Below, piece after piece: positions 48,795 to 58,879 of a DNA stretch of 64,000 bases. This DNA is from Vreelandella alkaliphila (GTDB taxonomy: Bacteria > Pseudomonadota > Gammaproteobacteria > Pseudomonadales > Halomonadaceae). The notes under the pieces were generated by a model. The model ran no database searches. It saw only the letters and a list, made by a program, of their open reading frames with translations, and was not told the DNA's origin. A program made the position numbers and the translations under genes. Every line of letters begins with the position of its first letter. The first letter of the stretch is position 1. The stretch is from NCBI RefSeq assembly GCF_016107625.1, contig NZ_JABASV010000001.1:558001-622000 (forward strand), in the 5' to 3' direction.

Positions 48795-48818
48795 AAAAGC
48801 GTGCGCTCGCGCGCACGC
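48795..48818 (-). terminator. Probable terminator between tsf and pyrH
   Basis: An 8-bp GC-only stem (GCGTGCGC / GCGCACGC, 48799-48818) with a four-base loop is followed on the minus strand by TTTTGTGT. It lies 26 bases after the tsf stop and would separate rpsB-tsf transcripts from pyrH-frr, as in other gammaproteobacteria. Confidence 0.65.
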
Positions 48819-48843
48819 CATCTTCTTTCTGAAACCTCTGACC

Positions 48844-49713
48844 TTAGCGACGGCCAGCCTGTTCCATAACTTCTTTAGCAAAGTCGACTTCTTCTTTCTC
48901 GATGCCTTCGCCCACTTCAAAGCGAGTGAAGCTAACCACTTCGCCACCCGCCGCTTTCACGAACTCGGCAACGGATTGGTTCGGGTCTTTAACGAACGGC
49001 TGTTCGGTCAGGCTGTTCTCGGCCAGGTACTTTTTCAGACGGCCTTGAACCATTTTCTCAGCGATCTGCTCAGGCTTACCGGCCATGTCCGGCTGGGCCA
49101 GAATAATCGCTTTTTCTTTATCCAGCTCTTCCTGCGGCATATCTTCTGGGTGCGCAACCGACGGATTGATCGCTGCTACGTGCATAGCAACGTCTTTAGC
49201 AGCTTCCGTGTTACCACCTTTCAGAACGGTCAAGACGCCGATACGGCCGCCGTGAACGTATTCACCTACAAGGCCACCTTCAACGGCGTTCACAACAACG
49301 GCACGACGCACACCGATATTCTCGCCGATTTTCTGCACCAGCTGCTCACGAGTAGACTCGAGGTCGCCAGCCATTACCGCTGCAACGTCTTCATTTTTCG
49401 CCGCAAAGAACGCATCCGCGATCTTGTTGGTGAAAGCGATGAAGTTGTCGTCACGGGCAACGAAATCAGTTTCGGAGTTGATCTCGACCATTACGCCGTA
49501 GCTGCCGTCTTCTGCTACGCGAGTAACAACGGCACCTTCTGCAGCGGTACGACCCGCTTTTTTCGCGGCTTTAAGGCCGGAGCTTTTACGCAGGTTCTCG
49601 ATTGCAACTTCGATATCACCGTCGGCTTCAGTAAGTGCTTTTTTACACTCCATCATGCCAAGACCGGTACGTTCGCGCAGTTCCTTAACCTGAGAGGCGC
49701 TGATAGCAGCCAT
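48844..49713 (-). CDS. tsf: Translation elongation factor Ts
   Basis: The 289-residue nucleotide exchange factor for EF-Tu begins [20 protein letters not shown], with the UBA-like N-terminal domain ([15 protein letters not shown]) and the core domain motif [21 protein letters not shown] stretch at about residues 70-86. It regenerates EF-Tu-GTP. It is the second gene of the rpsB-tsf operon, separated from rpsB by 218 bp that contain an attenuator hairpin. Confidence 0.98.
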   Translation of the reverse strand: MAAISASQVKELRERTGLGMMECKKALTEADGDIEVAIENLRKSSGLKAAKKAGRTAAEGAVVTRVAEDGSYGVMVEINSETDFVARDDNFIAFTNKIADAFFAAKNEDVAAVMAGDLESTREQLVQKIGENIGVRRAVVVNAVEGGLVGEYVHGGRIGVLTVLKGGNTEAAKDVAMHVAAINPSVAHPEDMPQEELDKEKAIILAQPDMAGKPEQIAEKMVQGRLKKYLAENSLTEQPFVKDPNQSVAEFVKAAGGEVVSFTRFEVGEGIEKEEVDFAKEVMEQAGRR

Positions 49714-49863
49714 GAGTTTTCACCTCGGAAATGGTTCTAGCTGAAAGTTAAACGCGCTACAGAGTATAGGCTCGGTAGATGACCGTTGCGTATCACTTTG
49801 TAGAGCATTCGCCGGCATTAAGCGTCCGGCATAATCGGCCCACTTGAGCGAACTCAAAGCGGG

Positions 49864-49887
49864 AAAAAGGGGGCATAAGGCCCCCTC
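49864..49887 (-). terminator. rpsB-tsf intergenic attenuator
   Basis: On the minus strand a 7-bp stem AGGGGGC / GCCCCCT with a five-base loop is followed by TTTTCC. It is placed 45 bases after the rpsB stop inside the 218-bp rpsB-tsf gap. It should allow partial read-through so that tsf is made at a different level from rpsB. Confidence 0.75.
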
Positions 49888-49931
49888 TTAAACATGATGC
49901 GGCTTATCTGGCCGCCGCACCACTGCAACCG

Positions 49932-50681
49932 TTACTCGGCAGCAGCGTCAGTGTCGGCAGAAGCGGCTTCTTCAGTCACTTCAACAAACTCTTCCGGACG
50001 ACCTTCTTTTGCACGACCACACGCGTCAGCAATTGCTTTCACGTAGATCTGAATAGCGCGGATGGAGTCGTCGTTACCCGGGATAACGTAATCAACGCCA
50101 TCTGGGTTTGAGTTGGTATCTACCACACCAATAACCGGGATACCCAGTTTGTTGGCTTCGTTGATCGCGATGCGCTCGTGGTCAACATCGATAACGAACA
50201 GCGCGTCAGGAAGGCCGCCCATGTTCTTGATACCGCCAATAGAACGCTCAAGCTTCTCTTGCTCGCGAGTTGCCATCAAGACTTCTTTCTTGGTCAGCTT
50301 CTCGAACGTGCCGTCTTCGCGCATGGTTTCAAGATCACGCAGACGCTTGATGGACTGACGAATGGTCTTGAAGTTAGTCAGCATACCACCCAACCAGCGA
50401 TGGTTGACGAACGGCTGGTTAACGCGGTTTGCTTCTTCTTTGATGATCTTGCTAGCGCTGCGCTTGGTGCCAACAAACAAAATTTTGTTGTTGGATGCCG
50501 CCATCTTCTCAACCACGTCGATCGCTTCGTTCAGCGCCGGCAAAGTGTGCTCGAGGTTGATGATATGAATCTTGTTGCGCGCGCCGAAGATGAACTTGCC
50601 CATCTTCGGATTCCAGTACTTGGTTTGGTGACCGAAGTGAGCGCCTGCTTTCAGCAGGTCACGCATATTAACGTGAGACAT
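49932..50681 (-). CDS. rpsB: Ribosomal protein S2
   Basis: A 249-residue protein starting [20 protein letters not shown], with [35 protein letters not shown] and [12 protein letters not shown], all characteristic of S2. The C-terminus is an acidic tail. It joins the 30S subunit late with S1. In E. coli S2 represses its own operon through the mRNA leader; the long leader here would allow the same. ATG 50681 follows CAGGAG. Confidence 0.98.
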   Translation of the reverse strand: MSHVNMRDLLKAGAHFGHQTKYWNPKMGKFIFGARNKIHIINLEHTLPALNEAIDVVEKMAASNNKILFVGTKRSASKIIKEEANRVNQPFVNHRWLGGMLTNFKTIRQSIKRLRDLETMREDGTFEKLTKKEVLMATREQEKLERSIGGIKNMGGLPDALFVIDVDHERIAINEANKLGIPVIGVVDTNSNPDGVDYVIPGNDDSIRAIQIYVKAIADACGRAKEGRPEEFVEVTEEAASADTDAAAE

Positions 50682-51015
50682 GATAAAACTCCTGAAACTC
50701 GGGTTAGGCCTCCACGCACCCCATGGATCCGACCAGTGGCATCGTCAAACGCTGCCAGCGGCACCCGGGACCATGTGCCGGTGCATGTGTGTTTTCAAGG
50801 CTTGCTGTTTAGTAACACAGATTTCTGCATTACGTTTAAATAGCCTTTCTGCAGATGACCAACTGAAAAAGAAGCATCGGATGGCGATTGCAGGAAAGCG
50901 CGCGGCTTTATACCATAGATCATTACCAAGATGAAGTCACAGCGCATGTAACGGTCTTAATTTACCGCTCACCATTGCCGTTCACCACTTACTTTAGAAC
51001 CCACATCGAGAATTC
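50682..51015. promoter_or_regulatory. rpsB leader and divergent rpsB/map promoter region
   Basis: This 334-bp region separates rpsB (minus) from map (plus). On the minus strand a TATTTAAA element (50842-50835) is a candidate -10, leaving an rpsB leader of about 150 bases. The leader contains GC-rich stem-forming sequence (GGTGCCGCTGGCAGCG) and a GTGGAGGCCTAACCCGAG segment about 20 bases before the ribosome site. This resembles the conserved S2-responsive leader of gammaproteobacterial rpsB mRNAs. The identification of that leader is by resemblance and position. No tRNA or other gene is seen. Confidence 0.5.
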
Positions 51016-51807
51016 ATGAACGTTCCTATCAAGACGCCTTCTGAAATCGAGAAAATGCGTGAAGCCGGGCGCCAAGCCGCCAGCGTCATTGAAATGATCA
51101 CCCCCCACATCAAGGCGGGGATCTCTACGGGTGAAATTGATCGCCTGTGCCACGATTTTATTGTTAACAATTTGGGCTCTACACCTGCCCCGCTGAACTA
51201 CCACGGTTTTCCGAAAGCAACCTGTACATCAATCAATCACGTGGTCTGTCATGGCATTCCTGATGATGCCAAAAAATTGAAGAACGGCGATATCATGAAT
51301 TTGGATATCACCGTCAAAACAACCGACGGCTACCACGGTGATTCCAGCGTGATGTTCGTCATCGGCGATACGATCCAGGGCGAGCGCTTATGTCGTATCA
51401 CCCAAGAGTGCCTGTACAAAAGCATTGAGCTAGTAAAGCCTGGCATACACCTTTCGGAACTTGCCCGCGTCATTCAGCAACATGCTGAAGCACACGGCTA
51501 CTCCGTGGTGCGCGACTTCTGCGGTCACGGCATCGGCGCCGATTTCCACGAAGATCCGCAGTTTCTTCACTATGATGGCTATGCACCCGATGCCGACATC
51601 TCGCTGGAAGCTGGCATGTGTTTTACTATCGAACCAATGATTAACGTAGGCGGCTATAAAACCAAGGTGCTACGCGATGGTTGGACAGCGGTCACTAAGG
51701 ATCGAAGCTTATCTGCCCAGTGGGAGCACACGCTGCTGGTCACAGAAACCGGTGTTGACGTGCTGACTGCACGCAGCGACGAAGACTTCAGTTTTCTAAA
51801 TCGCTGA
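51016..51807 (+). CDS. map: Methionine aminopeptidase, type I
   Basis: A 263-residue enzyme (E. coli 264) that removes the initiator Met from nascent proteins. The metal ligands of the pita-bread fold appear in NLDITVKTTDGYHGDSS (two Asp), GHGIGADFHEDPQ (His), CFTIEPMIN (Glu) and QWEHTLLVTE (Glu). It is divergent from rpsB, as in many gammaproteobacteria, and its stop overlaps the glnD start by one base (TGATG). Confidence 0.98.
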   Translation: MNVPIKTPSEIEKMREAGRQAASVIEMITPHIKAGISTGEIDRLCHDFIVNNLGSTPAPLNYHGFPKATCTSINHVVCHGIPDDAKKLKNGDIMNLDITVKTTDGYHGDSSVMFVIGDTIQGERLCRITQECLYKSIELVKPGIHLSELARVIQQHAEAHGYSVVRDFCGHGIGADFHEDPQFLHYDGYAPDADISLEAGMCFTIEPMINVGGYKTKVLRDGWTAVTKDRSLSAQWEHTLLVTETGVDVLTARSDEDFSFLNR

Positions 51808-54482
51808 TGCTTCTTCATCACTACCGGTTCGAGCCGGACACCACGCTGTACGATCTCGCTATGTTTCGCACCGAACTCGCCGGATCACGCTCCCCCATTG
51901 CGCCGTTTAAGGCGGCGCTTCGGGAGCTACAAGCCAAGCTGGATGAGCAGTTTCGCTCTGGGGCTGATATACGCGACCTAGTCCGCGGGCGAGCGTGGTA
52001 TCTGGATCAGCTGCTAGCCATTGCCTGGGCCCAGCACGACTGGCCTGACGATGGCGTTGCCCTGGTGGCAGTGGGTGGTTACGGCCGAGGCGAGCTACAC
52101 CCGCACTCAGACATCGACCTCCTACTGCTACTGGAGCATGATGATGACACCCCTTATCGCGAGTCGCTAAGCGCTTTCATTACCTTCTTATGGGATATCG
52201 GTCTCGAGATCGGCCATAGCGTGCGCTCGCTTAATGACTGTGAGCGGGAAGCTGAAGCTGATGTCACCGTGATGACCAACCTGTTGGAATCGCGACTCAT
52301 TGCTGGCCCCGAACATCTTCGCCAAAAGATGCGTGAACGCCTTAGCGCCGAGCATATTTGGCCTGCTGACCGCTTTTTTGAAGCAAAGTGGCAAGAACAA
52401 ATTGCCCGCCACTATCGCTACAACAACTCGGAATACCACCTAGAGCCAAACCTGAAAAGCTCCCCAGGCGGCCTACGTGATATTCAAATGATTGGCTGGG
52501 TAGCTAAACGCCATTTCGACACTGAGCACTATGCTGACATCGTCGCGAATGGCTTTATGAATGATGCCGAACTGCGCATTCTAAGCCAGGGCCAAGCCTT
52601 TTTATGGCAGGTGCGTTATGCCCTGCACATGCTAACAGACCGCGCCGAAGATCGATTACTTTTTGATCACCAACGTACCATTGCCGAAATGTTTGGCTTT
52701 AGGGATACCCCTGAGCGTTTAGCAGTTGAACAGTTCATGAAGCGTTACTACCGGCATGTGACCGCCCTGGCTGGGCTTAACGACATGCTGTTACAGCACT
52801 TCGATGAGGTTATTCTGCGCGGCAAAGAGGCCTTGGAAACCGTTAAGCTAAACGAGCGCTTCGAAACCAAAGGCGGCTACATCCAAGCGCGCTCACGCAA
52901 TCTGTTTCGTGAGCGACCTGCGGCCATGCTGGAACTGTTTCTGCTGATGGCAAAGCACCCGGAAATAGAAGGGGTACGCGCCGACACCATTCGCCTGATC
53001 CGTGACCATCGCCATCAAATTGATGACCACTACCGCGAAGACCCTCGCCATCAGCGACTATTCATGTCCATTTTGCGGGCTCCCGGCAATGTCCCTCGCC
53101 AATTAAGGCGCATGAACCGTTACGGCATCTTGGGCAAGTATCTGCCAGAATTTGGTCGCGCGGTCGGGTTGATGCAGCACGACTTGTTCCACATTTACAC
53201 GGTAGACGCCCACACCCTTCGCTTACTGAAGTTTTTACACGGTTTTCGCAAACCGGATGCCAAAGACGACTTCCCCGTCGCAGCCACACTGATTCATCAA
53301 CTGCCTAAAATGGATCTGCTGTGGATTGCCGGGCTGTTTCACGATGTTGGCAAGGGCCGCGGCGGCGATCATTCTGAGATTGGTGCGCGTGATGTTGAGC
53401 AATTCTGTCATCGTCACCATGTCTCTCAACACGACACCAACTTACTGCGCTGGCTGGTGGAGCATCACCTATTGATGTCTATGACCGCCCAGAAGCGCGA
53501 CATTAGCGATCCGGACGTGATTCGCGACTTCGCTCTAACGGTGCGCGACGAGACCCGCTTAGACTATCTCTACGTGCTCACCGTTGCCGATATCAATGCA
53601 ACCAACCCCACCCTGTGGAACGGCTGGCGTGCGTCGCTGTTGCGCCAGCTTCATGCTGAAACCAAGCGAGCACTGAGACGAGGGCTAAAAAACCCGCCTG
53701 ACCGAGATGACTGGGTGCGCGAAACTCGTACCGAAGCCCGTTCGTTACTGCAAACAGTCGGCGTAGACAGCGCTCAGATTGATCAACTGTGGGAGTCCCT
53801 CGGCGAAGACTATTTCCTTCAGTACGCACCCAGCGAAATTGTCTGGCAGACCCAAGGCATTCTTGCCCACCAGCCGTCTGTTTTGCCGCTGGTCTTAATT
53901 AGCGCACCCACCGCCGATATGGCCGAAGGCGGCACCAAGGTTTTTATCCATACCCGCTCGGTAGACGACCTATTTGCCGCGACCGCCGCCGCCATGGAGC
54001 AGCTAGGTCTATCTATCCATGATGCCCGCATCGCCACCTCGCACAACGACTGGACGCTAAATACGTTTATTGTGCTAGATCATTACGGCCAACCTATCCG
54101 TGATCCTGAGCATATTGAGGAGATGCGTCGGCATCTCGTCGAAGAGCTGGACGATCCGGATGACTATCCAGAGATCGTCACGCGCCACACACCGCGCCAG
54201 CTTAAGCACTTCAAGGTACCCACCGAGGTGGTCATTGAGCAGGACCCAGCCAACGAACGTACGCTGCTAGAGCTAACTGCCCCAGACCGCCCCGGCCTGC
54301 TGGCTCGTGTCGGGCGTATTTTTATGGAACAGGATATTGCCTTATCGGCTGCGAAAATTGCCACGTTGGGGGAACGGGTTGAAGACGTTTTCTTTATCAC
54401 CACGAAAGCGGGCGAGCCGCTCACCGATCCAGAACGGCAACAGCAGCTTCGCGAACGGCTTATCGAAGTATTAGGCGTGTAA
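51807..54482 (+). CDS. glnD: Bifunctional uridylyltransferase/uridylyl-removing enzyme GlnD
   Basis: The 891-residue nitrogen sensor (E. coli 890) uridylylates and deuridylylates PII according to glutamine level. The nucleotidyltransferase site GGYGRGELHPHSDIDLLLL lies at about residues 90-108. The HD domain for uridylyl removal has GLFHDVGKGRGGDHSE (about 508-523). Two C-terminal ACT domains bind glutamine (about 700-891, including LLELTAPDRPGLLARVGR). All expected parts are intact. It begins inside the map stop codon, so the two genes are translationally coupled. Confidence 0.98.
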   Translation: MLLHHYRFEPDTTLYDLAMFRTELAGSRSPIAPFKAALRELQAKLDEQFRSGADIRDLVRGRAWYLDQLLAIAWAQHDWPDDGVALVAVGGYGRGELHPHSDIDLLLLLEHDDDTPYRESLSAFITFLWDIGLEIGHSVRSLNDCEREAEADVTVMTNLLESRLIAGPEHLRQKMRERLSAEHIWPADRFFEAKWQEQIARHYRYNNSEYHLEPNLKSSPGGLRDIQMIGWVAKRHFDTEHYADIVANGFMNDAELRILSQGQAFLWQVRYALHMLTDRAEDRLLFDHQRTIAEMFGFRDTPERLAVEQFMKRYYRHVTALAGLNDMLLQHFDEVILRGKEALETVKLNERFETKGGYIQARSRNLFRERPAAMLELFLLMAKHPEIEGVRADTIRLIRDHRHQIDDHYREDPRHQRLFMSILRAPGNVPRQLRRMNRYGILGKYLPEFGRAVGLMQHDLFHIYTVDAHTLRLLKFLHGFRKPDAKDDFPVAATLIHQLPKMDLLWIAGLFHDVGKGRGGDHSEIGARDVEQFCHRHHVSQHDTNLLRWLVEHHLLMSMTAQKRDISDPDVIRDFALTVRDETRLDYLYVLTVADINATNPTLWNGWRASLLRQLHAETKRALRRGLKNPPDRDDWVRETRTEARSLLQTVGVDSAQIDQLWESLGEDYFLQYAPSEIVWQTQGILAHQPSVLPLVLISAPTADMAEGGTKVFIHTRSVDDLFAATAAAMEQLGLSIHDARIATSHNDWTLNTFIVLDHYGQPIRDPEHIEEMRRHLVEELDDPDDYPEIVTRHTPRQLKHFKVPTEVVIEQDPANERTLLELTAPDRPGLLARVGRIFMEQDIALSAAKIATLGERVEDVFFITTKAGEPLTDPERQQQLRERLIEVLGV

Positions 54483-54516
54483 GCGCTTAAATGAGCGACG
54501 CCTTGGTGGTTAAGTT

Positions 54517-54545
54517 TGAGGTGGCACCAGGGGTTGCCTATAATC
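54517..54545 (+). promoter_or_regulatory. Sigma-70 promoter of the dapC operon
   Basis: TTGAGG (54517-54522) and a perfect TATAAT (54540-54545) are separated by the ideal 17 bases, 65 bp upstream of dapC. This is one of the clearest promoters in the window. Confidence 0.8.
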
Positions 54546-54609
54546 GGCGGTTTAGTTGGCCGTTTTTACAGACATCCAGCACCGCCTTTAGGCTATCAAC
54601 GGACATGCC

Positions 54610-55806
54610 ATGAATCCTGATCTAAACCTTCTGCACCCCTATCCGTTTGAAAAGCTAGCCGCCCTAAAAGCAGCGCTTGTGCCACCGGTGGGGCTTGCAC
54701 ATATTCCCCTCACTATTGGGGAGCCTCAACACGCCCCTTACGCAGGGGCGTTAGAGGCGCTGGTTGCCCATCAATTAGAGATGGCTCGCTACCCGGCAAC
54801 CAACGGCCTACCCGCCCTACGCGAAACCATTGCCCACTGGGCAATCCAACGCTTTTCGCTTGCCGGGCTAGATGCCGAACAGCAAGTACTCCCCGTTAAC
54901 GGCACCCGCGAAGCAATTTTTGCCTTTGTGCAAGCCGCCTTGGATCGCCAGCGCCCCGCTAAGGTGGCTGTCCCTAATCCCTTCTACCAAATTTATGAAG
55001 GGGCCACACTACTGGCAGGTGGCGAGCCGCTCTATTTGGAGTGCACGGCTGACAACGGTTTTCGCCCTGATTTTTCGGCCGTGAGCGCGGCAACCTGGCG
55101 CGATGTACAAATGGTATTCATTTGCTCACCTGGCAACCCCACAGGGGCCGTCACGCCACTTTCTGAATTCAAGGAGCTCATCGCACTGGCTGATGAGCAC
55201 GACTTTATCATCGCCTCCGATGAGTGCTACTCAGAGCTATATCTGGATGAAAGCACGCCCCCTCCCGGCCTGCTACAAGCCTGCGCAGAGCTTGGACGCG
55301 ACGACTATCAACGCTGCGTAGTGTTTCATTCGCTATCTAAGCGCTCTAACCTGCCAGGGCTACGCTCCGGCTTTATAGCGGGTGACGCGAACCTTCTCGC
55401 GCCGTTTAAGCGCTACCGCACCTATCATGGCTGTGCAATGTCGTTGCCGCTTCAGCACGCCTCTATCGCCGCTTGGCAGGATGAAACCCACGTACGTGCC
55501 AACCGGGACGCTTACCGCGAAAAATTTAGCGCTGTCACCAACGTGCTGGCACCCGTAATGGACTTCCCTACGCCGGAAGCTAGCTTTTACCTGTGGCCAG
55601 CAGTGCCCGACGGCGATGACATCGCCTTTACTCAGCGGCTATTTAGTGAGCAACACGTCAGCGTGTTACCTGGCAGCCTCATGGGCCGCCCAGGGAAAAA
55701 TGGCCATAACCCCGGTTCGGGTCGACTACGTTTAGCATTAGTGGCGGAGCTTGCGCCCACGCTCGAAGCAGCTGAGCGACTTCGTCAACTGCTTGAGCGC
55801 GGCTAG
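54610..55806 (+). CDS. dapC: Succinyldiaminopimelate transaminase
   Basis: A 398-residue fold type I PLP aminotransferase. The PLP Lys is in FHSLSKRSNLPGLRSGF (Lys about 244), preceded by FICSPGNPTGAV and IIASDECYSELY. The opening MNPDLNLLHPYPFEKL matches the DapC group. It makes N-succinyl-LL-diaminopimelate from the keto acid in lysine and peptidoglycan synthesis. It is followed by dapD and dapE, the flanking steps of the same succinylase pathway, which supports this role over ArgD-like activity. Confidence 0.94.
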   Translation: MNPDLNLLHPYPFEKLAALKAALVPPVGLAHIPLTIGEPQHAPYAGALEALVAHQLEMARYPATNGLPALRETIAHWAIQRFSLAGLDAEQQVLPVNGTREAIFAFVQAALDRQRPAKVAVPNPFYQIYEGATLLAGGEPLYLECTADNGFRPDFSAVSAATWRDVQMVFICSPGNPTGAVTPLSEFKELIALADEHDFIIASDECYSELYLDESTPPPGLLQACAELGRDDYQRCVVFHSLSKRSNLPGLRSGFIAGDANLLAPFKRYRTYHGCAMSLPLQHASIAAWQDETHVRANRDAYREKFSAVTNVLAPVMDFPTPEASFYLWPAVPDGDDIAFTQRLFSEQHVSVLPGSLMGRPGKNGHNPGSGRLRLALVAELAPTLEAAERLRQLLERG

Positions 55807-55834
55807 ACACCGTAGACTTGTTTAAGGAGGTTAT

Positions 55835-56182
55835 ATGCTGACACTCTATATCATCAACACATGCGACACCTGCCGCAAAGCACGCAACGTACTTGAAGAG
55901 AAAGGTATCCCTTTCAAGACCCATGACCTGCGTAAAGATGGTCTTTCAGCCGGCTTACTTGAACACATTCTTGAGCGCGTACCGCTATTAGAAGCGCTTA
56001 ATAAGCGCAGCAAAACATGGCGTGATTTACCCCAGGAAGAAAAAGACAGCCTGGATGCTACCTCTGCCCGCAGGCTAGTGCTTGAACAGCCCACGCTGCT
56101 CAAAAGACCACTGCTAGAAGTTGATGACGACACTATTTTAGTGGGCTACCGCAACGGCGATTACGACTCTCTCAGCGGTTAA
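55835..56182 (+). CDS. ArsC/Spx-family reductase, YffB-like
   Basis: A small thioredoxin-fold protein of 115 residues with TCDTCRKARNVLEEKGIPF (a CxxC pair at about residues 11-14) and the C-terminal RPLLEVDDDTILVGYR of the ArsC-like family. The Arg and Cys arrangement is that of YffB rather than true arsenate reductase. Its placement between dapC and dapD parallels E. coli yffB next to dapE, but its role is unknown. It has a strong AAGGAGG ribosome site. Confidence 0.88.
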   Translation: MLTLYIINTCDTCRKARNVLEEKGIPFKTHDLRKDGLSAGLLEHILERVPLLEALNKRSKTWRDLPQEEKDSLDATSARRLVLEQPTLLKRPLLEVDDDTILVGYRNGDYDSLSG

Positions 56183-56238
56183 CATACCACTGACCCTAAC
56201 AACTGATTGTTATTCAAAACTTTAAAGGAAGACGCGTT

Positions 56239-57264
56239 ATGCTGAGCTTCGCGCTTGGAATCGGCACCCAAAACACACAGGGCGACTGGTTAGAAATCTA
56301 CTACCCAGCACCACTGTTTAATCCTGCAGACAGCTTGGTAGCCGCAGCCAAAGAGGCGTTAGACGCCCCCGCTGGCAATACGGCAATCAGTTTCCTGCCC
56401 GAAGATTGCACGCGCTTGGCCAAAGCGCTGGAAGCTGCTGGTCACTCTGAGCAGGCAGCACTCGCCGAATCATTCGCCGCCAGCCATCGCCCCCTGGTCG
56501 CAATGTTTTTAGAAAGCGATCAGGCACCGCAGACCGTTCCTGAAGTTTACTTAAAGCTGCACTTGCTCTCTCACCGCTTAGTAAAGCCTCACGGCCTGGA
56601 TCTGACGGGAATGTTTGGCCTGCTGCGCAACATCGCCTGGACCAACGAAGGCGCGATTGATATTGAAGAGCTGCCCGCCCGCCGTCTTAAAGCGCGTTTA
56701 GCGGGTCGCGCGCTGTCAGTCGACTGCGTCGATAAATTCCCCAAAATGACCGATTACGTGGTACCCACCGGCATCCGCATTGGCGACACTGCTCGCGTGC
56801 GCCTGGGCGCTTACCTGGGTGAAGGCACCACGGTAATGCATGAAGGCTTCGTCAACTTCAACGCAGGTACTGAAGGCCCCGGCATGATTGAAGGGCGCAT
56901 TTCTGCTGGCGTCATGGTCGGCAAAGGTTCCGACCTGGGTGGCGGCTGCTCCACCATGGGAACGCTGTCTGGCGGCGGTAATATCATTATCAAGGTAGGC
57001 GAAGGCTGCCTGATTGGCGCTAATGCCGGCATCGGTATTCCGCTAGGTGACCGCTGCACCGTAGAAGCGGGCTTATATATTACCGCGGGCTCGAAAGTTA
57101 CTCTGCTCGACGATCAGAAACAAGAAGTTAACACCGTGGCAGCACGCGAGTTAGCAGGCCAAGATGACTTATTGCTGCGTCGCAATTCACAAAATGGCCG
57201 TATTGAGTGCCTGACGAATAAAAGCGCCATTGCGCTGAACGAGGCACTGCATGCCCATAACTGA
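56239..57264 (+). CDS. dapD: 2,3,4,5-tetrahydropyridine-2,6-dicarboxylate N-succinyltransferase (long form)
   Basis: The 341-residue enzyme belongs to the longer DapD class seen in Pseudomonas (about 344) rather than the 274-residue E. coli type. It has a helical N-terminal part and a left-handed beta-helix with [31 protein letters not shown] and [15 protein letters not shown]. It uses succinyl-CoA to succinylate tetrahydrodipicolinate. The 3' end overlaps dapE by 14 bp. Confidence 0.95.
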   Translation: MLSFALGIGTQNTQGDWLEIYYPAPLFNPADSLVAAAKEALDAPAGNTAISFLPEDCTRLAKALEAAGHSEQAALAESFAASHRPLVAMFLESDQAPQTVPEVYLKLHLLSHRLVKPHGLDLTGMFGLLRNIAWTNEGAIDIEELPARRLKARLAGRALSVDCVDKFPKMTDYVVPTGIRIGDTARVRLGAYLGEGTTVMHEGFVNFNAGTEGPGMIEGRISAGVMVGKGSDLGGGCSTMGTLSGGGNIIIKVGEGCLIGANAGIGIPLGDRCTVEAGLYITAGSKVTLLDDQKQEVNTVAARELAGQDDLLLRRNSQNGRIECLTNKSAIALNEALHAHN

Positions 57265-58423
57265 GCCTGAAACGCTGTCGCCCACGTTGCAGCTCGCGTT
57301 TGAGCTACTTAGCCGGGCGTCAGTAACGCCGGATGACGAAGGCTGCCAGGAACTTATGATCGAGCGCTTAACAGCGCTCGGTTTTCATATCGAGCAACTG
57401 CCGTTTGGCGATGTCAAAAACTTCTGGGCAATAAGAGGCCATCACGGCCCCGTATTGGCCTTTGCTGGCCACACTGACGTCGTACCCAGTGGGCCCCATA
57501 CGAACTGGGAATTCCCACCGTTTGAGCCGTGTATTGATGAGCACGGCATGCTCTGTGGGCGAGGCGCAGCAGACATGAAGGGCAGCCTAGCGGCGATGCT
57601 CACTGCCGTTGAGCGCTTTGTGACCACCCATCCAGAGCACGATGGACGCATTGCGTTTTTAATCACATCCGATGAGGAAGGCCCTGCCATCGATGGCACC
57701 AGCGCAGTGGTTGAGCATTTACGCGAACGCAACGAGCGCTTGGACTACTGCATTGTCGGTGAGCCCTCGTCGACCTCACGACTGGGCGATATGATTAAAA
57801 ACGGACGCCGCGGGTCACTGGGCGGCGTGCTACATATCAAAGGGATTCAGGGTCATGTGGCCTACCCACACCTTGCGCGCAACCCTATTCACCAAGCGAT
57901 GCCCGCACTGGATGCGTTGGTTAACGAGCACTGGGACGCAGGCAATGACTTTTTCCCTGCCACCAGCTTCCAGATATCTAATTTTCGCGCGGGCACCGGG
58001 GCCACTAACGTCATTCCAGGTGAAGTAGAAGTCGTGTTTAACTTCCGCTATTCCACGGAAGTTACCCATGAGATGCTAAGAAGCCGCACCGAGTCGATTT
58101 TGGATCAGCATGGCCTCGAGTACCATATTGATTGGACGCTCAACGGCGAACCATTCCTGACCTCAGAAGGCGAATTAGTCGATGCTGCCATTCGCGGTGT
58201 AGAAGCCGTTACCGGCGAGCGCCCTGCACTTTCGACCAGCGGCGGCACCTCGGATGGTCGCTTCATCGCGACACTTGGCGCCCAAGTGGTCGAGCTTGGC
58301 CCGCTTAATGACACTATTCATAAAGTGAATGAGCGCGTGCGCGCCAGTGACTTGGATGAACTAAGCCGCATTTATGAGGCAACGCTTCAAGCCTTGTTAA
58401 CGGACGACGAGGTGAGCGTATGA
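57251..58423 (+). CDS. dapE: Succinyl-diaminopimelate desuccinylase
   Basis: A 390-residue M20 metallopeptidase-fold enzyme (E. coli 375). The zinc ligands and catalytic acids are visible in [27 protein letters not shown] and [13 protein letters not shown], with the C-terminal [12 protein letters not shown]is. It removes succinate to give LL-diaminopimelate for cell wall and lysine. ATG 57251 lies within dapD, and the stop overlaps the next gene as ATGATG/TGA. Confidence 0.97.
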   Translation: MPITEPETLSPTLQLAFELLSRASVTPDDEGCQELMIERLTALGFHIEQLPFGDVKNFWAIRGHHGPVLAFAGHTDVVPSGPHTNWEFPPFEPCIDEHGMLCGRGAADMKGSLAAMLTAVERFVTTHPEHDGRIAFLITSDEEGPAIDGTSAVVEHLRERNERLDYCIVGEPSSTSRLGDMIKNGRRGSLGGVLHIKGIQGHVAYPHLARNPIHQAMPALDALVNEHWDAGNDFFPATSFQISNFRAGTGATNVIPGEVEVVFNFRYSTEVTHEMLRSRTESILDQHGLEYHIDWTLNGEPFLTSEGELVDAAIRGVEAVTGERPALSTSGGTSDGRFIATLGAQVVELGPLNDTIHKVNERVRASDLDELSRIYEATLQALLTDDEVSV

Positions 58424-58809
58424 TGGAGCGGTTTCCGGATATTGAGGTATACCTTGCCAGCGTAGCGATAGATAAGCTCAATGCGTGGCTAAGCGAAGCT
58501 CTCGATGCACCGCCCCTTAGCCCAGCCGGCAAGGGTAAATGGAAGACTCGCGGCCACCATCAAGGTGAAGCTGTGCCCGTACTATTGGTGGACAAAGCAG
58601 CCGATGGTTTTGCCAGCTTGTGGTTTGATAGCCACCACACCCCGTGGCACACCGACCAAGAGTGCGCTCAGCACGCCGCCGAAGCTTTACAGACCGAGGT
58701 TCGCTGCTCGTTAGGTGGTTGGCACCCCGGAGATGACCCTGACCGCTTCTGGCAAGTATTGCCAGGGGGCCAGGAAAGAGCTATTGAATGGCCTGATTCA
58801 GGCCGTTAA
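58420..58809 (+). CDS. Conserved-looking hypothetical protein in the dap operon
   Basis: I do not recognise this 129-residue protein. It is soluble, with no signal peptide or membrane helix. It is rich in Trp, His and Asp ([46 protein letters not shown]), suggesting a small compact domain that may bind metal. It starts 4 bp inside dapE (ATG 58420, or ATG 58423) and ends just before a strong terminator, so it is the last gene of the dapC-arsC-dapD-dapE operon. Codon use is like its neighbours. A link to diaminopimelate metabolism is only positional. Confidence 0.75.
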   Translation: MMERFPDIEVYLASVAIDKLNAWLSEALDAPPLSPAGKGKWKTRGHHQGEAVPVLLVDKAADGFASLWFDSHHTPWHTDQECAQHAAEALQTEVRCSLGGWHPGDDPDRFWQVLPGGQERAIEWPDSGR

Positions 58810-58814
58810 ACGCA

Positions 58815-58844
58815 CAAGACCCCGCTTAGCGGGGTCTTGTTTTT
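58815..58844 (+). terminator. Strong intrinsic terminator of the dap operon
   Basis: A perfect 11-bp stem CAAGACCCCGC / GCGGGGTCTTG with a three-base loop is followed by TTTTT (58840-58844), five bases after the stop of the unknown gene. It would also face the convergent gene ending at 58880. Confidence 0.93.
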
Positions 58845-58879
58845 CAGCAGTTGACGATGCTAGCGCGATTCAATCAAAG

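Noticed and set aside
48976-49740. A 254-codon plus-strand open frame opposite tsf, and a 221-codon one opposite rpsB (50178-50843)
   Set aside because: Antisense to highly expressed, biased-codon genes, which often leave the opposite strand open. No domains or ribosome sites.
55835-56182. Assignment of the ArsC-fold gene as a true arsenate reductase
   Set aside because: It sits inside the dap operon without arsB/arsR neighbours and its sequence and context match the YffB subgroup.
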